A DNA stretch of 34,630 bases from Actinomycetota bacterium. Lineage in GTDB: Bacteria; Actinomycetota; JAICYB01. Of the stretch, positions 8,029 through 19,360 are shown one piece after another; the stretch's first letter is position 1, and every line of letters begins with the position of its first letter. The notes beneath the pieces were generated by a model. The model saw nothing but the letters and a program-made list of their open reading frames with translations. It had not been told where the DNA came from and made no database searches. The translations under genes were made by a program, and so were the position numbers. The stretch is taken from positions 1 to 34,630 of the forward strand of contig DATLNZ010000128.1 in NCBI GenBank assembly GCA_035536535.1. Reading direction: 5' to 3'.

Positions 8029-8526
8029 ATGCGTGTCCTCGGCCTCGACCCCGGCCTGACCAGCGCCGGCTACGGCGTGGTCGAGGACGGTCGCGAACTG
8101 GCAGCCGTGGCCTTTGGAGCCATCCGGACCCCCCAGGGCCCGGTCCCGGAGCGGCTTCTGTCCCTGCACGCCCGGCTGACCGAGCTGCTGGCGGAGCACA
8201 GTCCGGACGCCGTCGCTGTGGAGCGGGTCGTGTTTAACGCCAACGTCCGAACCGCCATGTCGGTCGGGCAGGCGGCCGGCGTCGCATTCCTGGCCGCCGC
8301 CCAGCGGGGCTGCGAGATCGCCGAGTACGCCGCCGGCGAGGTGAAGGTGGCCGTGTGTGGCGACGGTTCGGCGGGCAAGCGCCAGGTCCAGGAAATGGTG
8401 GCCCGGCTGCTCCGCCTGCAGCAGGCCCCCTCTCCGCCGGACGCCGCGGACGCGCTTGGCCTGGCCATAACCCACCTGCGGACGCGCCGGATGCGGTCGT
8501 TGGAGAAGCGGACCGCCCGTGCTTGA
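8029..8526 (+). CDS. ruvC: Crossover junction endodeoxyribonuclease RuvC
   Basis: A 165-residue Holliday-junction resolvase; it cuts the four-way junction symmetrically while bound to the RuvAB motor. Residues matching the catalytic acidic tetrad are Asp7 ('VLGLDPGLTSAGYGV'), Glu65 ('AVERVVFN'), Asp138 and Asp141 ('SPPDAADALGLAITH'), essentially the numbering of the E. coli enzyme. ATG 8029 is chosen because it gives the canonical N-terminus and follows the TAGGCT element; an upstream in-frame start at 7993 would add a non-conserved extension. ruvA overlaps its end by 8 bases, so the ruv genes are translationally coupled. Length is normal. Confidence 0.97.
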   Translation: MRVLGLDPGLTSAGYGVVEDGRELAAVAFGAIRTPQGPVPERLLSLHARLTELLAEHSPDAVAVERVVFNANVRTAMSVGQAAGVAFLAAAQRGCEIAEYAAGEVKVAVCGDGSAGKRQVQEMVARLLRLQQAPSPPDAADALGLAITHLRTRRMRSLEKRTARA

Positions 8527-9088
8527 CCACGTCCGCGGACAGGTCGCGCGGGTGACCGGTGACGCCGCCATCCTGACGGTGGGCGGCATCGGGCTCCGGA
8601 TCGAGATGCCGACCTCCGATCTCGCCTCGCTGGACGGCGTCGCCACCGTCCACACCGTGCTCATCGTTCGCGACGACAGCGTCCAGCTTTTCGGGTTCGC
8701 CACGGAGCGCGGCAGGGAGCTGTTCCGAGCCTTGACGTCGGTCGGCAGCGTGGGGCCGAGGCTCGCGCTGGCCGTGCTTTCGTTCCACCCCGTGACCGCG
8801 CTGGAGCGCGTGCTTGCCGCCGGTGACGCCGACGCCATAACGCTGGTGCCGGGGATCGGCCGCAAGACGGCTCAACGGATCGTCCTGGAGTTGCGCGACA
8901 AGCTGGGGGTCGTGGACACCCCGGTCACGACCGGACCCATAGCCGACGTACGGGAAGCGCTCAGGGGAATGGGGTTCTCGCCGCAGGAGGTACAGGAGAT
9001 GGTGTCGGACCTGCCCGCCGATGGCGACGTTGACACGCTCCTGCGCCACGCGCTGAAGGCCGGGGACGCCGCGAGGGCCGAGCGCTGA
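8519..9088 (+). CDS. ruvA: Holliday junction branch migration protein RuvA
   Basis: A 189-residue DNA-binding subunit of the RuvAB branch-migration complex. Domain I (OB fold, about 1-64) starts '[31 protein letters not shown]'. Domain II carries two helix-hairpin-helix motifs, '[18 protein letters not shown]' and '[19 protein letters not shown]'. The RuvB-contacting domain III is at the C-terminus ('[20 protein letters not shown]...[10 protein letters not shown]'). The start is GTG 8519, overlapping ruvC by 8 bases. Length is slightly below the usual 190-205 because the linker before domain III is short. Confidence 0.97.
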   Translation: MLDHVRGQVARVTGDAAILTVGGIGLRIEMPTSDLASLDGVATVHTVLIVRDDSVQLFGFATERGRELFRALTSVGSVGPRLALAVLSFHPVTALERVLAAGDADAITLVPGIGRKTAQRIVLELRDKLGVVDTPVTTGPIADVREALRGMGFSPQEVQEMVSDLPADGDVDTLLRHALKAGDAARAER

Positions 9089-9119
9089 CCGGCGTCCCGC
9101 ACCCACCGGAGGCCGGACC

Positions 9120-10223
9120 TTGACCGGGTCAAACGGCAAGCCGCCGGCCAGGTCGCTGCCGCCCGAGCCCCCGCTCGACGACGCCGCGGACGAGGTCATG
9201 CCTGACCCGGCTCTGCTCACGCCCGACCCCCTCGAGGGCGAGCTCGAGGTCGACCGGTCGCTGCGGCCCCGGGTCCTGGCCGACTTCGTGGGCCAGACCG
9301 ACGCCAAAGAGCGGCTGTCGATCGTCCTGGAGGCGGCGCGCGGCAGGGGAGAGCCCTGCCCCCACCTGCTCTTCAGCGGACCCCCGGGCCTGGGCAAGAC
9401 GTCGCTTGCCCACATCGTGGCCAACGAGATGCAGACCCAGATCCGAGTGACGTCCGGACCGGCCATGGAGCGTCCGGGGGACCTGGTGGCCGTCCTATCC
9501 AACCTAGAGTCCGGCGACATCCTTTTCGTGGACGAAATCCACCGCCTGAACAGGGTCGTGGAGGAGGTCCTGTACCCGGCGATGGAGGACGGCGCCGTCG
9601 ACATCGTCCTGGGCAAGGGGCCTTCCGCGCGCACCCTGCACTACCGCCTGGAACCGTTCACCCTGATCGGAGCCACCACCCGCACCGGGATGATCACCTC
9701 CCCCCTGCGCGACCGGTTTGGCTTCTCTTCGCGCCTGGACTACTACACGCCTGAGGAGTTGACGCAGGTGGTGATGCGCTCGGCCGGCCTTCTGGACGTC
9801 CTCATCGAACCGGCGGGCGCCCGCGAGATCGCGTCTCGGTCGCGGGGGACCCCTCGAATCGCCAACCGCCTGTTGCACCGTGTCCGGGACTTCGCCCAGG
9901 TCAGAGCGGATGGGCACATCTCCGCCGACGTGGCGTCCAGGGCGCTGTCCGTGTTCCACATCGACCCGCTTGGCCTGGACCAGGTGGACCTGGCCATCCT
10001 GCGGTCGTTGGTCGAGAAGTACGACGGTGGACCGGTGGGCGTCTCGACCCTGGCCATCGCGGTGGGGGAGCAGCCCGAGACGATAGAGGACGTCCACGAG
10101 CCCTACCTCGTCCAGACCGGCTTTCTGGCCCGCACCCCCCGCGGCCGGGTCGCCACCGCCTCCGCGTGGCGGCACCTGGGACTGGAGCCCCCAGAGCGTC
10201 CCCAGGGCGACCGCCTGTTCTGA
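9120..10223 (+). CDS. ruvB: Holliday junction branch migration ATPase RuvB
   Basis: A 367-residue AAA+ hexameric motor driving branch migration with RuvA. Walker A GPPGLGKT is at 87-94, Walker B with DEIH at 138-141, sensor 1 'GATTR' near 184-188, the arginine-finger region 'SPLRDRFG' near 194-201, and the C-terminal winged helix ends with '[24 protein letters not shown]'. TTG 9120 is supported by GGAGG at 9108-9112, 7 bases upstream. The N-terminal tail of about 45 residues before '[12 protein letters not shown]' is longer than in E. coli and rich in Pro, Asp and Glu; extended acidic N-termini are common in actinobacterial RuvB. Confidence 0.97.
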   Translation: MTGSNGKPPARSLPPEPPLDDAADEVMPDPALLTPDPLEGELEVDRSLRPRVLADFVGQTDAKERLSIVLEAARGRGEPCPHLLFSGPPGLGKTSLAHIVANEMQTQIRVTSGPAMERPGDLVAVLSNLESGDILFVDEIHRLNRVVEEVLYPAMEDGAVDIVLGKGPSARTLHYRLEPFTLIGATTRTGMITSPLRDRFGFSSRLDYYTPEELTQVVMRSAGLLDVLIEPAGAREIASRSRGTPRIANRLLHRVRDFAQVRADGHISADVASRALSVFHIDPLGLDQVDLAILRSLVEKYDGGPVGVSTLAIAVGEQPETIEDVHEPYLVQTGFLARTPRGRVATASAWRHLGLEPPERPQGDRLF

Positions 10224-10253
10224 AAACCGGCTGACCCGGGGGGCCCGGGGCGA

Positions 10254-10259
10254 TATCCT
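10254..10259 (+). promoter_or_regulatory. Putative -10 element (TATCCT) for the Fe-S carrier gene
   Basis: TATCCT ends 29 bases before ATG 10289. A start site about 7 bases downstream would lie after the upstream ATG at 10262 and leave a leader of about 20 nt containing GAAAGGGA (10274-10281), which supports ATG 10289 as the true start. Confidence 0.35.
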
Positions 10260-10288
10260 TGATGGACCAGACCGAAAGGGACCGCCAG

Positions 10289-10627
10289 ATGGAAACCCGC
10301 ACGATCGTCTCTCTGACTCCCGCCGCCGCGGCCAAAGTCCGTGAGTTCATCGCCGCCGAGCCGAATGCCGACGACCTCGTGCTTCGCATCGAGGTGCAGC
10401 CCGGAGGGTGCGCCGGGTTCCGCTACGGACTGTTCTTCGACGATCAGGTCGCGGAGTCCGACCTCGTCGAGGAGGTCGAAGGCGTGCGCGTGGCCGTGGA
10501 CCCCATGTCGGCGCCGTACCTGACGGGCGTGGTCGTGGACTGGACGGAGTCCCTCCGGCAGTCCGGCTTCCAGATCAGCAACCCCAACGCCGGCGGCGGC
10601 TGCGCCTGCGGCGACTCCTTCCAGTAA
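10289..10627 (+). CDS. erpA: Iron-sulfur cluster insertion protein, ErpA/IscA (HesB) family
   Basis: A 112-residue A-type carrier that receives Fe-S clusters from the assembly scaffold and hands them to apo-proteins. The family fold is recognisable: 'VSLTPAAAAKVREFIA', 'LRIEVQPGGCAGFRYGLFFDD' with Cys41, 'VAVDPMSAPYLTGVVVDW', and the C-terminal 'NPNAGGGCACGDSF' with Cys105 and Cys107. All three cluster-binding cysteines are present. ATG 10289 has a good GAAAGGGA ribosome-binding site 7 bases upstream; ATG 10262 would add nine residues and has none. The probable Sec-peroxiredoxin frame begins 7 bases after the stop, so the two are likely cotranscribed. The ErpA versus IscA/SufA assignment is by general resemblance only. 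Confidence 0.92.
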   Translation: METRTIVSLTPAAAAKVREFIAAEPNADDLVLRIEVQPGGCAGFRYGLFFDDQVAESDLVEEVEGVRVAVDPMSAPYLTGVVVDWTESLRQSGFQISNPNAGGGCACGDSFQ

Positions 10628-10634
10628 GGCCCCC

Positions 10635-11084
10635 TTGATCGACCAGGGCACCAGGGCTCCGGACATAGACACCCCCTCCACCACGGGGCACTTCCGCCTG
10701 GCGGAGGCCCTGGAGCGGGGGCCGGTGGTGCTGTGGTTTTACCCCCTTCCCGACACCCCGGGCTGAACGATCGAGGCCCTCGAGTTCGAGGGATGGCTGG
10801 ACTCGTTCCAGGAGCTGGGCGTCTCGGTCGTCGGGTGTTCGCCCGACCCCCTTGAGGCCCAGCAGTCGTTCGCCACCCGGCAGACCCTGAGGTTCCCGCT
10901 TCTCGCCGATCCTGATGGCAAGATCTGCAGGGCCTACGGCGTGCTGCCGGAGGGAGGGGGGTTCGTCACCCGCGGCACGGTTGTCATCGGAACCGACGGC
11001 ACCATCACCCTCGCCTACCCGCAGGCCAGGGTCAGGGGGCACGCCGAACAGGTGCTGAACGACCTCCGGACGGAGCTGGCCTGA
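10635..11084 (+). CDS. Probable selenocysteine-containing peroxiredoxin (BCP/PrxQ family), in-frame TGA at 10764-10766 read as Sec
   Basis: One frame runs from TTG 10635 to TGA 11082-11084 with a single internal TGA at codon 44; read through, it gives 149 residues. The signature P-x3-T-x2-C of peroxiredoxins reads P37-L-P-D-T41-P-G-U44, so the TGA falls exactly on the peroxidatic Cys. Both halves are intact BCP/PrxQ sequence: 'APDIDTPS', 'VVLWFYPLPDTPG' before it, and 'FQELGVSVVGCSPDPLEAQQSFA', 'LRFPLLADPDGKICRAYGV', 'TRGTVVIGTDGTI' (active-site Arg113) after it. The usual resolving Cys five residues later is absent (Leu49), leaving Cys68 and Cys98. A SECIS-like hairpin follows at 10777-10792. 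It would reduce hydroperoxides. TTG 10635 has AAGG at 10626-10629 and is 7 bases from the upstream stop. Alternatives are a nonsense mutation or a base-call error; the exact site and intact downstream frame argue against both. No selA, selB, selD or tRNA-Sec lies in the window. Confidence 0.8.
10777..10792 (+). promoter_or_regulatory. SECIS-like hairpin downstream of the in-frame TGA
   Basis: CCCTCG-AGTT-CGAGGG forms a perfect 6-bp stem with a 4-base loop. The loop begins 17 bases after the TGA and its second base is G (10784) followed by U, agreeing with the bacterial SECIS model: a short hairpin just downstream of UGA with a G among the first two loop bases at about 16-37 nt. It would recruit SelB with Sec-tRNA. 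A competing weaker hairpin (TCGAG-GCC-CTCGA) overlaps its 5' arm. Confidence 0.6.
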
Positions 11085-11389
11085 CCGCACCTGCCAGGCA
11101 CCCGGACTGTGAGCTGTGCCTGGCGCACCGCCTGACTCCGTGGCTCCACGAGGACGAGGACTGCTGGATCGCCGAGTGCTTGATCTGCGCGACCCCCATG
11201 GTCGTATGGCGGTCCCACGGCTTCCCGGACCAGGCCACGGAGCAGCGAATGGTGCAGCAGCTCGAGAGGGTCGCCGACGCCGTGTACGGCCAGGGTGGGT
11301 GGTGGACCGATGGCAGGATGCGGAACATCCCCGACCACTGGCACCGTCACGCGCGCCCGGCCGGGGGTTTCTTCGGCCCCCGCCGCTGA
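11081..11389 (+). CDS. Small Cys-rich HIT-like protein, probable CTG start
   Basis: A 102-residue frame whose only plausible start covering the Cys-rich N-terminus is CTG 11081, which overlaps the TGA of the peroxiredoxin (CTGA) and has GGAG five bases upstream. Two C-x-x-C pairs occur (Cys10/13 and Cys33/36), then 'PMVVWRSHG', 'EQRMVQQLERVADAVYG' and 'MRNIPDHWHRHARP'. The last contains H86-W-H88-R-H90, matching the H-x-H-x-H core of the histidine triad (HIT) fold, and the C-x-x-C plus 'R.H' pattern recalls zinc-binding HIT proteins. It is smaller than typical HIT hydrolases. If CTG is not used, TTG 11180 would start a truncated 69-residue product lacking all but the last Cys. The function is unknown; coupling to the peroxiredoxin suggests coexpression. 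Confidence 0.6.
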   Translation: MTAPARHPDCELCLAHRLTPWLHEDEDCWIAECLICATPMVVWRSHGFPDQATEQRMVQQLERVADAVYGQGGWWTDGRMRNIPDHWHRHARPAGGFFGPRR

Positions 11390-11449
11390 CGACCCTGCGA
11401 GCGTCATCGGCCTCCGGTACTCTGTCTTCGCGAGTGATCCGCCGGGGAC

Positions 11450-11477
11450 TTGCGAAACCCCGTGGAGCATGTAAGAT
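11450..11477 (+). promoter_or_regulatory. rRNA operon promoter
   Basis: TTGCGA (11450-11455) and TAAGAT (11472-11477) are separated by 16 bp, a good sigma-70-type promoter about 217 bases before the 16S gene. The expected start is near 11484. The 304-base stretch 11390-11693 otherwise holds only the rRNA leader and its hairpins, with no gene. Confidence 0.65.
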
Positions 11478-11528
11478 CGTAGGTCGCGGGTGGTTCGGCC
11501 CCCCGCGGGGACCCTCTCCGGGACCCGA

Positions 11529-11548
11529 TCCTTGAGAACTGCATAGTG
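11529..11548 (+). promoter_or_regulatory. boxA-like antitermination element in the rRNA leader
   Basis: A CCTTGAGAACTGCATAGTG sequence occurs in the leader and a related CTTTGACAACaaCATAGTG recurs in the 16S-23S spacer. Both resemble rRNA boxA elements (core CTTTGA-A/C-AAC) that load the NusB-S10 antitermination complex. Confidence 0.5.
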
Positions 11549-11617
11549 CAGGGTGTCTGAGGGCACCCCGTCTGTTCTCTGCCAGTAACCCCGCCGAACC
11601 CGGGCACCGAGTCGTGC

Positions 11618-11636
11618 CGAGAGATCCTCTCGGGGC
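11618..11636 (+). other. Leader hairpin before 16S rRNA
   Basis: CCGAGA-GATCC-TCTCGG makes a 6-bp stem in the 16S leader, about 60 bases before the mature 5' end. It is likely part of pre-rRNA folding or processing. Confidence 0.35.
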
Positions 11637-11693
11637 AGCTCGGAGACGGCCCGGCGACGCGGGGGCCCTATCAAGGGAATCGCTCATTGATTT

Positions 11694-13239
<1,546 letters not shown>

Positions 13240-13366
13240 CGGAGCAATCCGCTCGGCTCTCGATGCTTGCATCGGGACTGGGACCATGGCGAGAACGTAC
13301 TGGACCCTCAGACACCCGCACTTGCAGCTCTGAGGGATCGGTCATTCCAAAAGATGGCCGCTCAGA

Positions 13367-13388
13367 GCTCTTTGACAACAACATAGTG
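13367..13388 (+). promoter_or_regulatory. boxA-like element in the 16S-23S spacer
   Basis: GCTCTTTGACAACAACATAG in the spacer closely matches the boxA consensus TGCTCTTTAACA. The 171-base spacer (13237-13407) contains no tRNA gene, which is usual in actinobacteria. Confidence 0.55.
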
Positions 13389-13407
13389 AGCGTAGGCATC
13401 TTCATAT

Positions 13408-16480
<3,073 letters not shown>

Positions 16481-16536
16481 AAGATGTCTGCGCTCACTAT
16501 AGGGTTGTCGAAGCTCTGACTCCCTCAAAAAAGGAT

Positions 16537-16654
16537 TCCCGGTGCCTATGGCGGAGGGGTCACACCCGGTCCCATTCCGAACCCGGAAGTTAAGCCCTCC
16601 AGCGCCGATGGTACTGCCCTACAACCGGGGTGGGAGAGTAGGTCGGTGCCGGGG
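16537..16654 (+). rRNA. 5S ribosomal RNA
   Basis: About 118 nt, with closing helix CCCGGTGCC/GGTGCCGGG, the conserved CCCATTCCGAACCCGGAAGTTAAG core (16570-16593) and GGGAGAGTAGGTCG near the 3' end. It follows the 23S gene by about 56 bases, completing a 16S-23S-5S operon. Confidence 0.95.
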
Positions 16655-16664
16655 TTTTCTTGAA

Positions 16665-16694
16665 CGAGAGCGGCTCCTTCGGGGGCCGCTCTCG
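16665..16694 (+). terminator. rRNA operon terminator hairpin
   Basis: CGAGAGCGGCTCC-TTCG-GGGGCCGCTCTCG: a 13-bp stem (one G-U) with a stable TTCG tetraloop just after 5S. A TTTT tract precedes the stem but no U-run follows, so termination may be intrinsic without a tail or Rho-assisted. It is also suited to the convergent minus-strand transcript. Confidence 0.7.
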
Positions 16695-16718
16695 CATATT
16701 CGCCGTAGTCTGGTGCCG

Positions 16719-16928
16719 CTATGAGGGCGGCGTGGAGTCGCAGAAACTCTCCACCCAGTTTCGAACCGCCGCGTACAGTTCCTCGGGACTGCTGGCACTG
16801 GCCATCGAGTGCTTGCGGTTCATGGAGTCGAGGGTCTGGGTGACGCGCGCTCGGAACCTCTTGAGGCCGTGGGGCTCCATCCAAACTCGGACGATCAGTA
16901 TCCCCGTACGGTCGGGCTGAGTGGTCAT
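16719..16928 (-). CDS. Small conserved-type protein next to the SARP-like regulator
   Basis: A 69-residue product starting at ATG 16928: an N-terminal beta-rich 'RTGILIVRVWMEPHGLKRFRARVTQTLDS', then 'SPEELYAAVRNWVESF' at the C-terminus. Small proteins with the pattern 'vRvW.E....lraRit.t.d.......a.s.eel..av..Wl..F' recur in actinobacterial genomes, so I think it is real. No function can be assigned. It lies 58 bases downstream of the regulator gene on the same strand and could be cotranscribed. The ribosome-binding site is weak. The reading frame is open further upstream, but those codons lack a protein-like character. Confidence 0.55.
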   Translation of the reverse strand: MTTQPDRTGILIVRVWMEPHGLKRFRARVTQTLDSMNRKHSMASASSPEELYAAVRNWVESFCDSTPPS

Positions 16929-16986
16929 CGGCCGATACTGCCCGGCCCCCGTCACGTGACTGTTACCGGGAGCTGCGCGCAGGCTT

Positions 16987-17730
16987 TCAGCCGGAGGTGT
17001 CGATGAGGTGGGCCACCAGTCCCTGTATGGACTCGGACGGCTCGAGCTCCAGCTCGGCATGCAGGAGCTGCCTGAACGAGTCGTACTCTCTGATGGCGGC
17101 GGCGACGTTCTCTTCCGCGAGGTGCGCCTGGATCAGGGCGTGCCGCGCGCTTTCTCTCAAGGGCTCTCCTGCCACGGCCGCCATTCCGGCCTGGACCGCT
17201 TGGCCGAAGCGCTTCTCCTCCGTCAGCCGGCGGCAGAGGGCCTCCAGGGCGCGCAACCGGAGTTGGTGGTAGGACTCGCGCTCCAGGAGCACCCAGTCCT
17301 CGGTCCAGTCCGGGAGCAGGTCCGCCGACAGGACCAACTCGCTTGCCTCGACGATCCCCTCCAGCGGCTGGTCCGGGTCAAGGACTCGGCGGGCCAGCGC
17401 CTCGCCCTCCCGGTAGTCCACCTCGACAGCCGGAGACAAGACGATGTGGTCGGTGGTGAGAGCGACGAGCGACGGTCCCGGGCTGGTGAGGCGCCACAGC
17501 GTGGACCGCAGACTTCCCGCAGCGCGCCCGTCGGTCGAGTCGCCCCACAGGGATCCGGAGACGAAGGTCCTCAGAAGCGGCCGTTCCTGGAGGGCGAGAA
17601 AAGTGACGAGCCGCTGCGCGTTCATGGGCAGCACGACCTCTCTTCCCTGAACGCTCAGGCGGAACCCGCCGAGTAGCCCCAGCCGCACTTGTCCGGGGGG
17701 CACCTCTGCCGCCTTCGTCTCGGCAACCAC
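16987..17730 (-). CDS. SARP/BTAD-family transcriptional regulator
   Basis: About 247 residues. The N-terminal third, 'VRLGLLGGFRLSVQGREVVLPMNAQRLVTFLALQERPLLRTFVSGSLWGDSTDGRAAGSLRSTLWRL', is the OmpR-like winged-helix DNA-binding domain of SARP activators. The remainder ('DYREGEALARRVL', 'DLLPDWTEDWVLLERESYHQLRLRALEALCRRL', 'GQAVQAGMAAVAGEPLRESARHALIQAHLAEENVAAAIREYDSFRQLLHAELELEPSESIQGLV') is a bacterial transcriptional activator (BTAD) TPR-like domain. There is no ATPase domain, so it is the small SARP form. GTG 17730 is preferred because GAGGAGG lies 7 bases upstream and the likely -10 (TACAAT, 17788-17783) overlaps the alternative ATG 17784. The target genes are unknown; no antibiotic cluster is nearby. 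Confidence 0.88.
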   Translation of the reverse strand: MVAETKAAEVPPGQVRLGLLGGFRLSVQGREVVLPMNAQRLVTFLALQERPLLRTFVSGSLWGDSTDGRAAGSLRSTLWRLTSPGPSLVALTTDHIVLSPAVEVDYREGEALARRVLDPDQPLEGIVEASELVLSADLLPDWTEDWVLLERESYHQLRLRALEALCRRLTEEKRFGQAVQAGMAAVAGEPLRESARHALIQAHLAEENVAAAIREYDSFRQLLHAELELEPSESIQGLVAHLIDTSG

Positions 17731-17782
17731 CGCACAGCCTCCTCGTGGTCCGAGCCCCCCAATTCGATTCGATAGCCACCTC

Positions 17783-17788
17783 ATTGTA
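17783..17788 (-). promoter_or_regulatory. Putative -10 element (TACAAT) for the SARP-like gene
   Basis: On the minus strand TACAAT overlaps ATG 17784, so a transcript starting about 7 bases later would exclude that ATG and use GTG 17730 with its GAGGAGG site. No clear -35 is present. The flanking gap 17785-18086 has no gene. Confidence 0.4.
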
Positions 17789-18035
17789 AAGCGGCCTTTT
17801 TGGCCAGCGACTCCTCAAGGTCGAGTCTCGCCCCCGTCTTCGCTGGTCAGCGCCGAGTGAGCCGCGACGCGGCGATAACGGAGCGGTCAGGCCCGTTGTG
17901 ACACCTAGGCCGCGGGCGGTATCTGCCGCGCACGCACCGAACTTCAGGCCCTCCGATTCGGTGGTGTCGACCGGAGCCTGCCCCGGTGGCGTGGGGTGGG
18001 ACAGTAGGGGATGACGAATCTTCTGCAACGGAAGC

Positions 18036-18051
18036 GGTCCCTTCGGGGGCC
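18036..18051. other. Hairpin upstream of the THUMP methyltransferase gene
   Basis: GGTCCC-TTCG-GGGGCC forms a 6-bp stem (one G-U) with a TTCG loop, followed by TCTTTCG on the plus strand. It could be a weak terminator or leader structure. Apart from this, the roughly 300-base gap 17785-18086 shows only the SARP-gene -10 at its left edge. Confidence 0.3.
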
Positions 18052-18086
18052 TCTTTCGACTTGCGGGTGGAACCTGCCCGGGGAAA

Positions 18087-19307
18087 GTGGTCCTGTTGCC
18101 TCCGGGTGACGGACGCGGTCCGGCCGGCGGTGTCGCGGTCTGGGCGCGGGTCACCCGCGGGGTGGAGTGGGTGTGTGCGGCCGAGGTCCGGGGACGGCTG
18201 GGGGGCCGGATCACGGGACGAGGACACCGGTCCGTCCTGTTCGACGTCCCGCAGGAGCGCCTGCAGGACGTCCTTCTGGCGGCCACGGCCGACGACGTGT
18301 TCATTTGGGCCGGAACGGCCGGGGGCATCGGAAGGACGCGGTCCTCGCTGGGTGAGCTCTCGGGCCGGGTGGACGTCCGGGGGGTGGTGGAAGCGGCCGA
18401 TCTGGTCCGGCTGGTCCGGCCGGTAGCAGACCGGCCGGCGTTCGACGTCTCGGCCAGCTTTCTCGGCTCCCGGAACTTCAACCGCTACGAACTGGAGGAC
18501 GCGGTCGGGACCGCCGTGGCCGGACACACTGGGTGGCTGTACTCGTCCAGAAGCGCCTCGGCCGCGGGCCCCCCGCCGCAGCTCGTCGCGACGTCTTTCA
18601 GCATTCGGGTGCACGTGGACCACGAAGAGGCGATGCTCGGCGTGAGGGTGGGGGATGCGCCGCTGCACCGGCGGTCCTACAAGCGCAACCGTCCTACGGG
18701 GACGCTGCATCCGCCGGTCGCCGCGGCCTTGGCCCTTCTGGCGGGCCTGCGGCCGGGGTCGGTCCTGTTCGACCCATATTGCGGAGCGGGAACGATCGCG
18801 ATCGAGGCGGCCAAACTGGAGCCGGCCATGCTTTGTATGGGTGCCGACGCCGACGCCGGCGCGGTGGCCGGAGCCTCAGAGAACGCAGTTCTGGCGGACA
18901 CGACAGTCCGGTTCGCCGTCGCCGATGCGCACGATGCGCCCCTGCCGGACGGCTCCATAAGCCGGGTGGTGACCAACCCGCCGTGGGGACGAACGGTCCC
19001 GGCCAGGCGCGGTCCGGGTGGCGCCCGGCCAGCGGCCGAGGTCTGCTTGCGGCTGGTCGAGCGCGAGGGGCGGACCGTGGTTCTCAACGATGCGGAGACG
19101 GAGGCAGCCAGCGGACGTGAGGGTCTCACGCCGCTCCTATCCGTACGAATGAGGGTCTCAGGGCGCGTGGCCGTCGCGTCCGTGGCAACGGCAGGGTCCG
19201 GATCGCCGATCGACCCCAAGGGTCTGCTGGGTCCGGAGTTGAGCGAAGAGCTGGAGACGTGGGAGCCGCTCCAGGCCTCATCGTCGTCCGAAGTCGAGGC
19301 CACCTGA
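18087..19307 (+). CDS. THUMP-domain class I RNA (guanine/adenine-N) methyltransferase-like protein
   Basis: About 406 residues. The N-terminal half (about 20-165, 'WARVTRGVEWVCAAEVRGRLGG...DVLLAATADDVFIWAG...FDVSASFLGSRNFNRYELEDAVG') matches the ferredoxin-like plus THUMP RNA-binding arrangement. The C-terminal half is a UPF0020/Trm14-type methyltransferase: 'LHRRSYKRNRPTGTLHPPVAAALALLAGL', the SAM motif 'LFDPYCGAGTIAIEAAKLEP', and the catalytic 'VTNPPWGRTVP' (N-P-P-W for exocyclic or ring nitrogen methylation). The likely substrate is tRNA or rRNA guanosine. The start is uncertain: GTG 18087 has GGGGAAA too close, while TTG 18096 is spaced better. It is an independent gene facing away from the SARP-like regulator. 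Confidence 0.85.
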   Translation: MVLLPPGDGRGPAGGVAVWARVTRGVEWVCAAEVRGRLGGRITGRGHRSVLFDVPQERLQDVLLAATADDVFIWAGTAGGIGRTRSSLGELSGRVDVRGVVEAADLVRLVRPVADRPAFDVSASFLGSRNFNRYELEDAVGTAVAGHTGWLYSSRSASAAGPPPQLVATSFSIRVHVDHEEAMLGVRVGDAPLHRRSYKRNRPTGTLHPPVAAALALLAGLRPGSVLFDPYCGAGTIAIEAAKLEPAMLCMGADADAGAVAGASENAVLADTTVRFAVADAHDAPLPDGSISRVVTNPPWGRTVPARRGPGGARPAAEVCLRLVEREGRTVVLNDAETEAASGREGLTPLLSVRMRVSGRVAVASVATAGSGSPIDPKGLLGPELSEELETWEPLQASSSSEVEAT

Positions 19308-19360
19308 CGGGTGGGCTCGACTTCCAGGTGCGGTGTGATCCTTGACGCAAAAAGGGTTCG

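Noticed and set aside
10262-10264. Upstream ATG as start of the Fe-S carrier gene
   Set aside because: It has no ribosome-binding site and probably lies before the transcription start; ATG 10289 has GAAAGGGA at good spacing and the family N-terminus.
10764-10766. TGA in the peroxiredoxin as a simple nonsense mutation or sequencing error
   Set aside because: The exact coincidence with the catalytic Cys, the clean downstream frame and the SECIS-like hairpin make Sec more likely, although absence of visible Sec machinery keeps this open.
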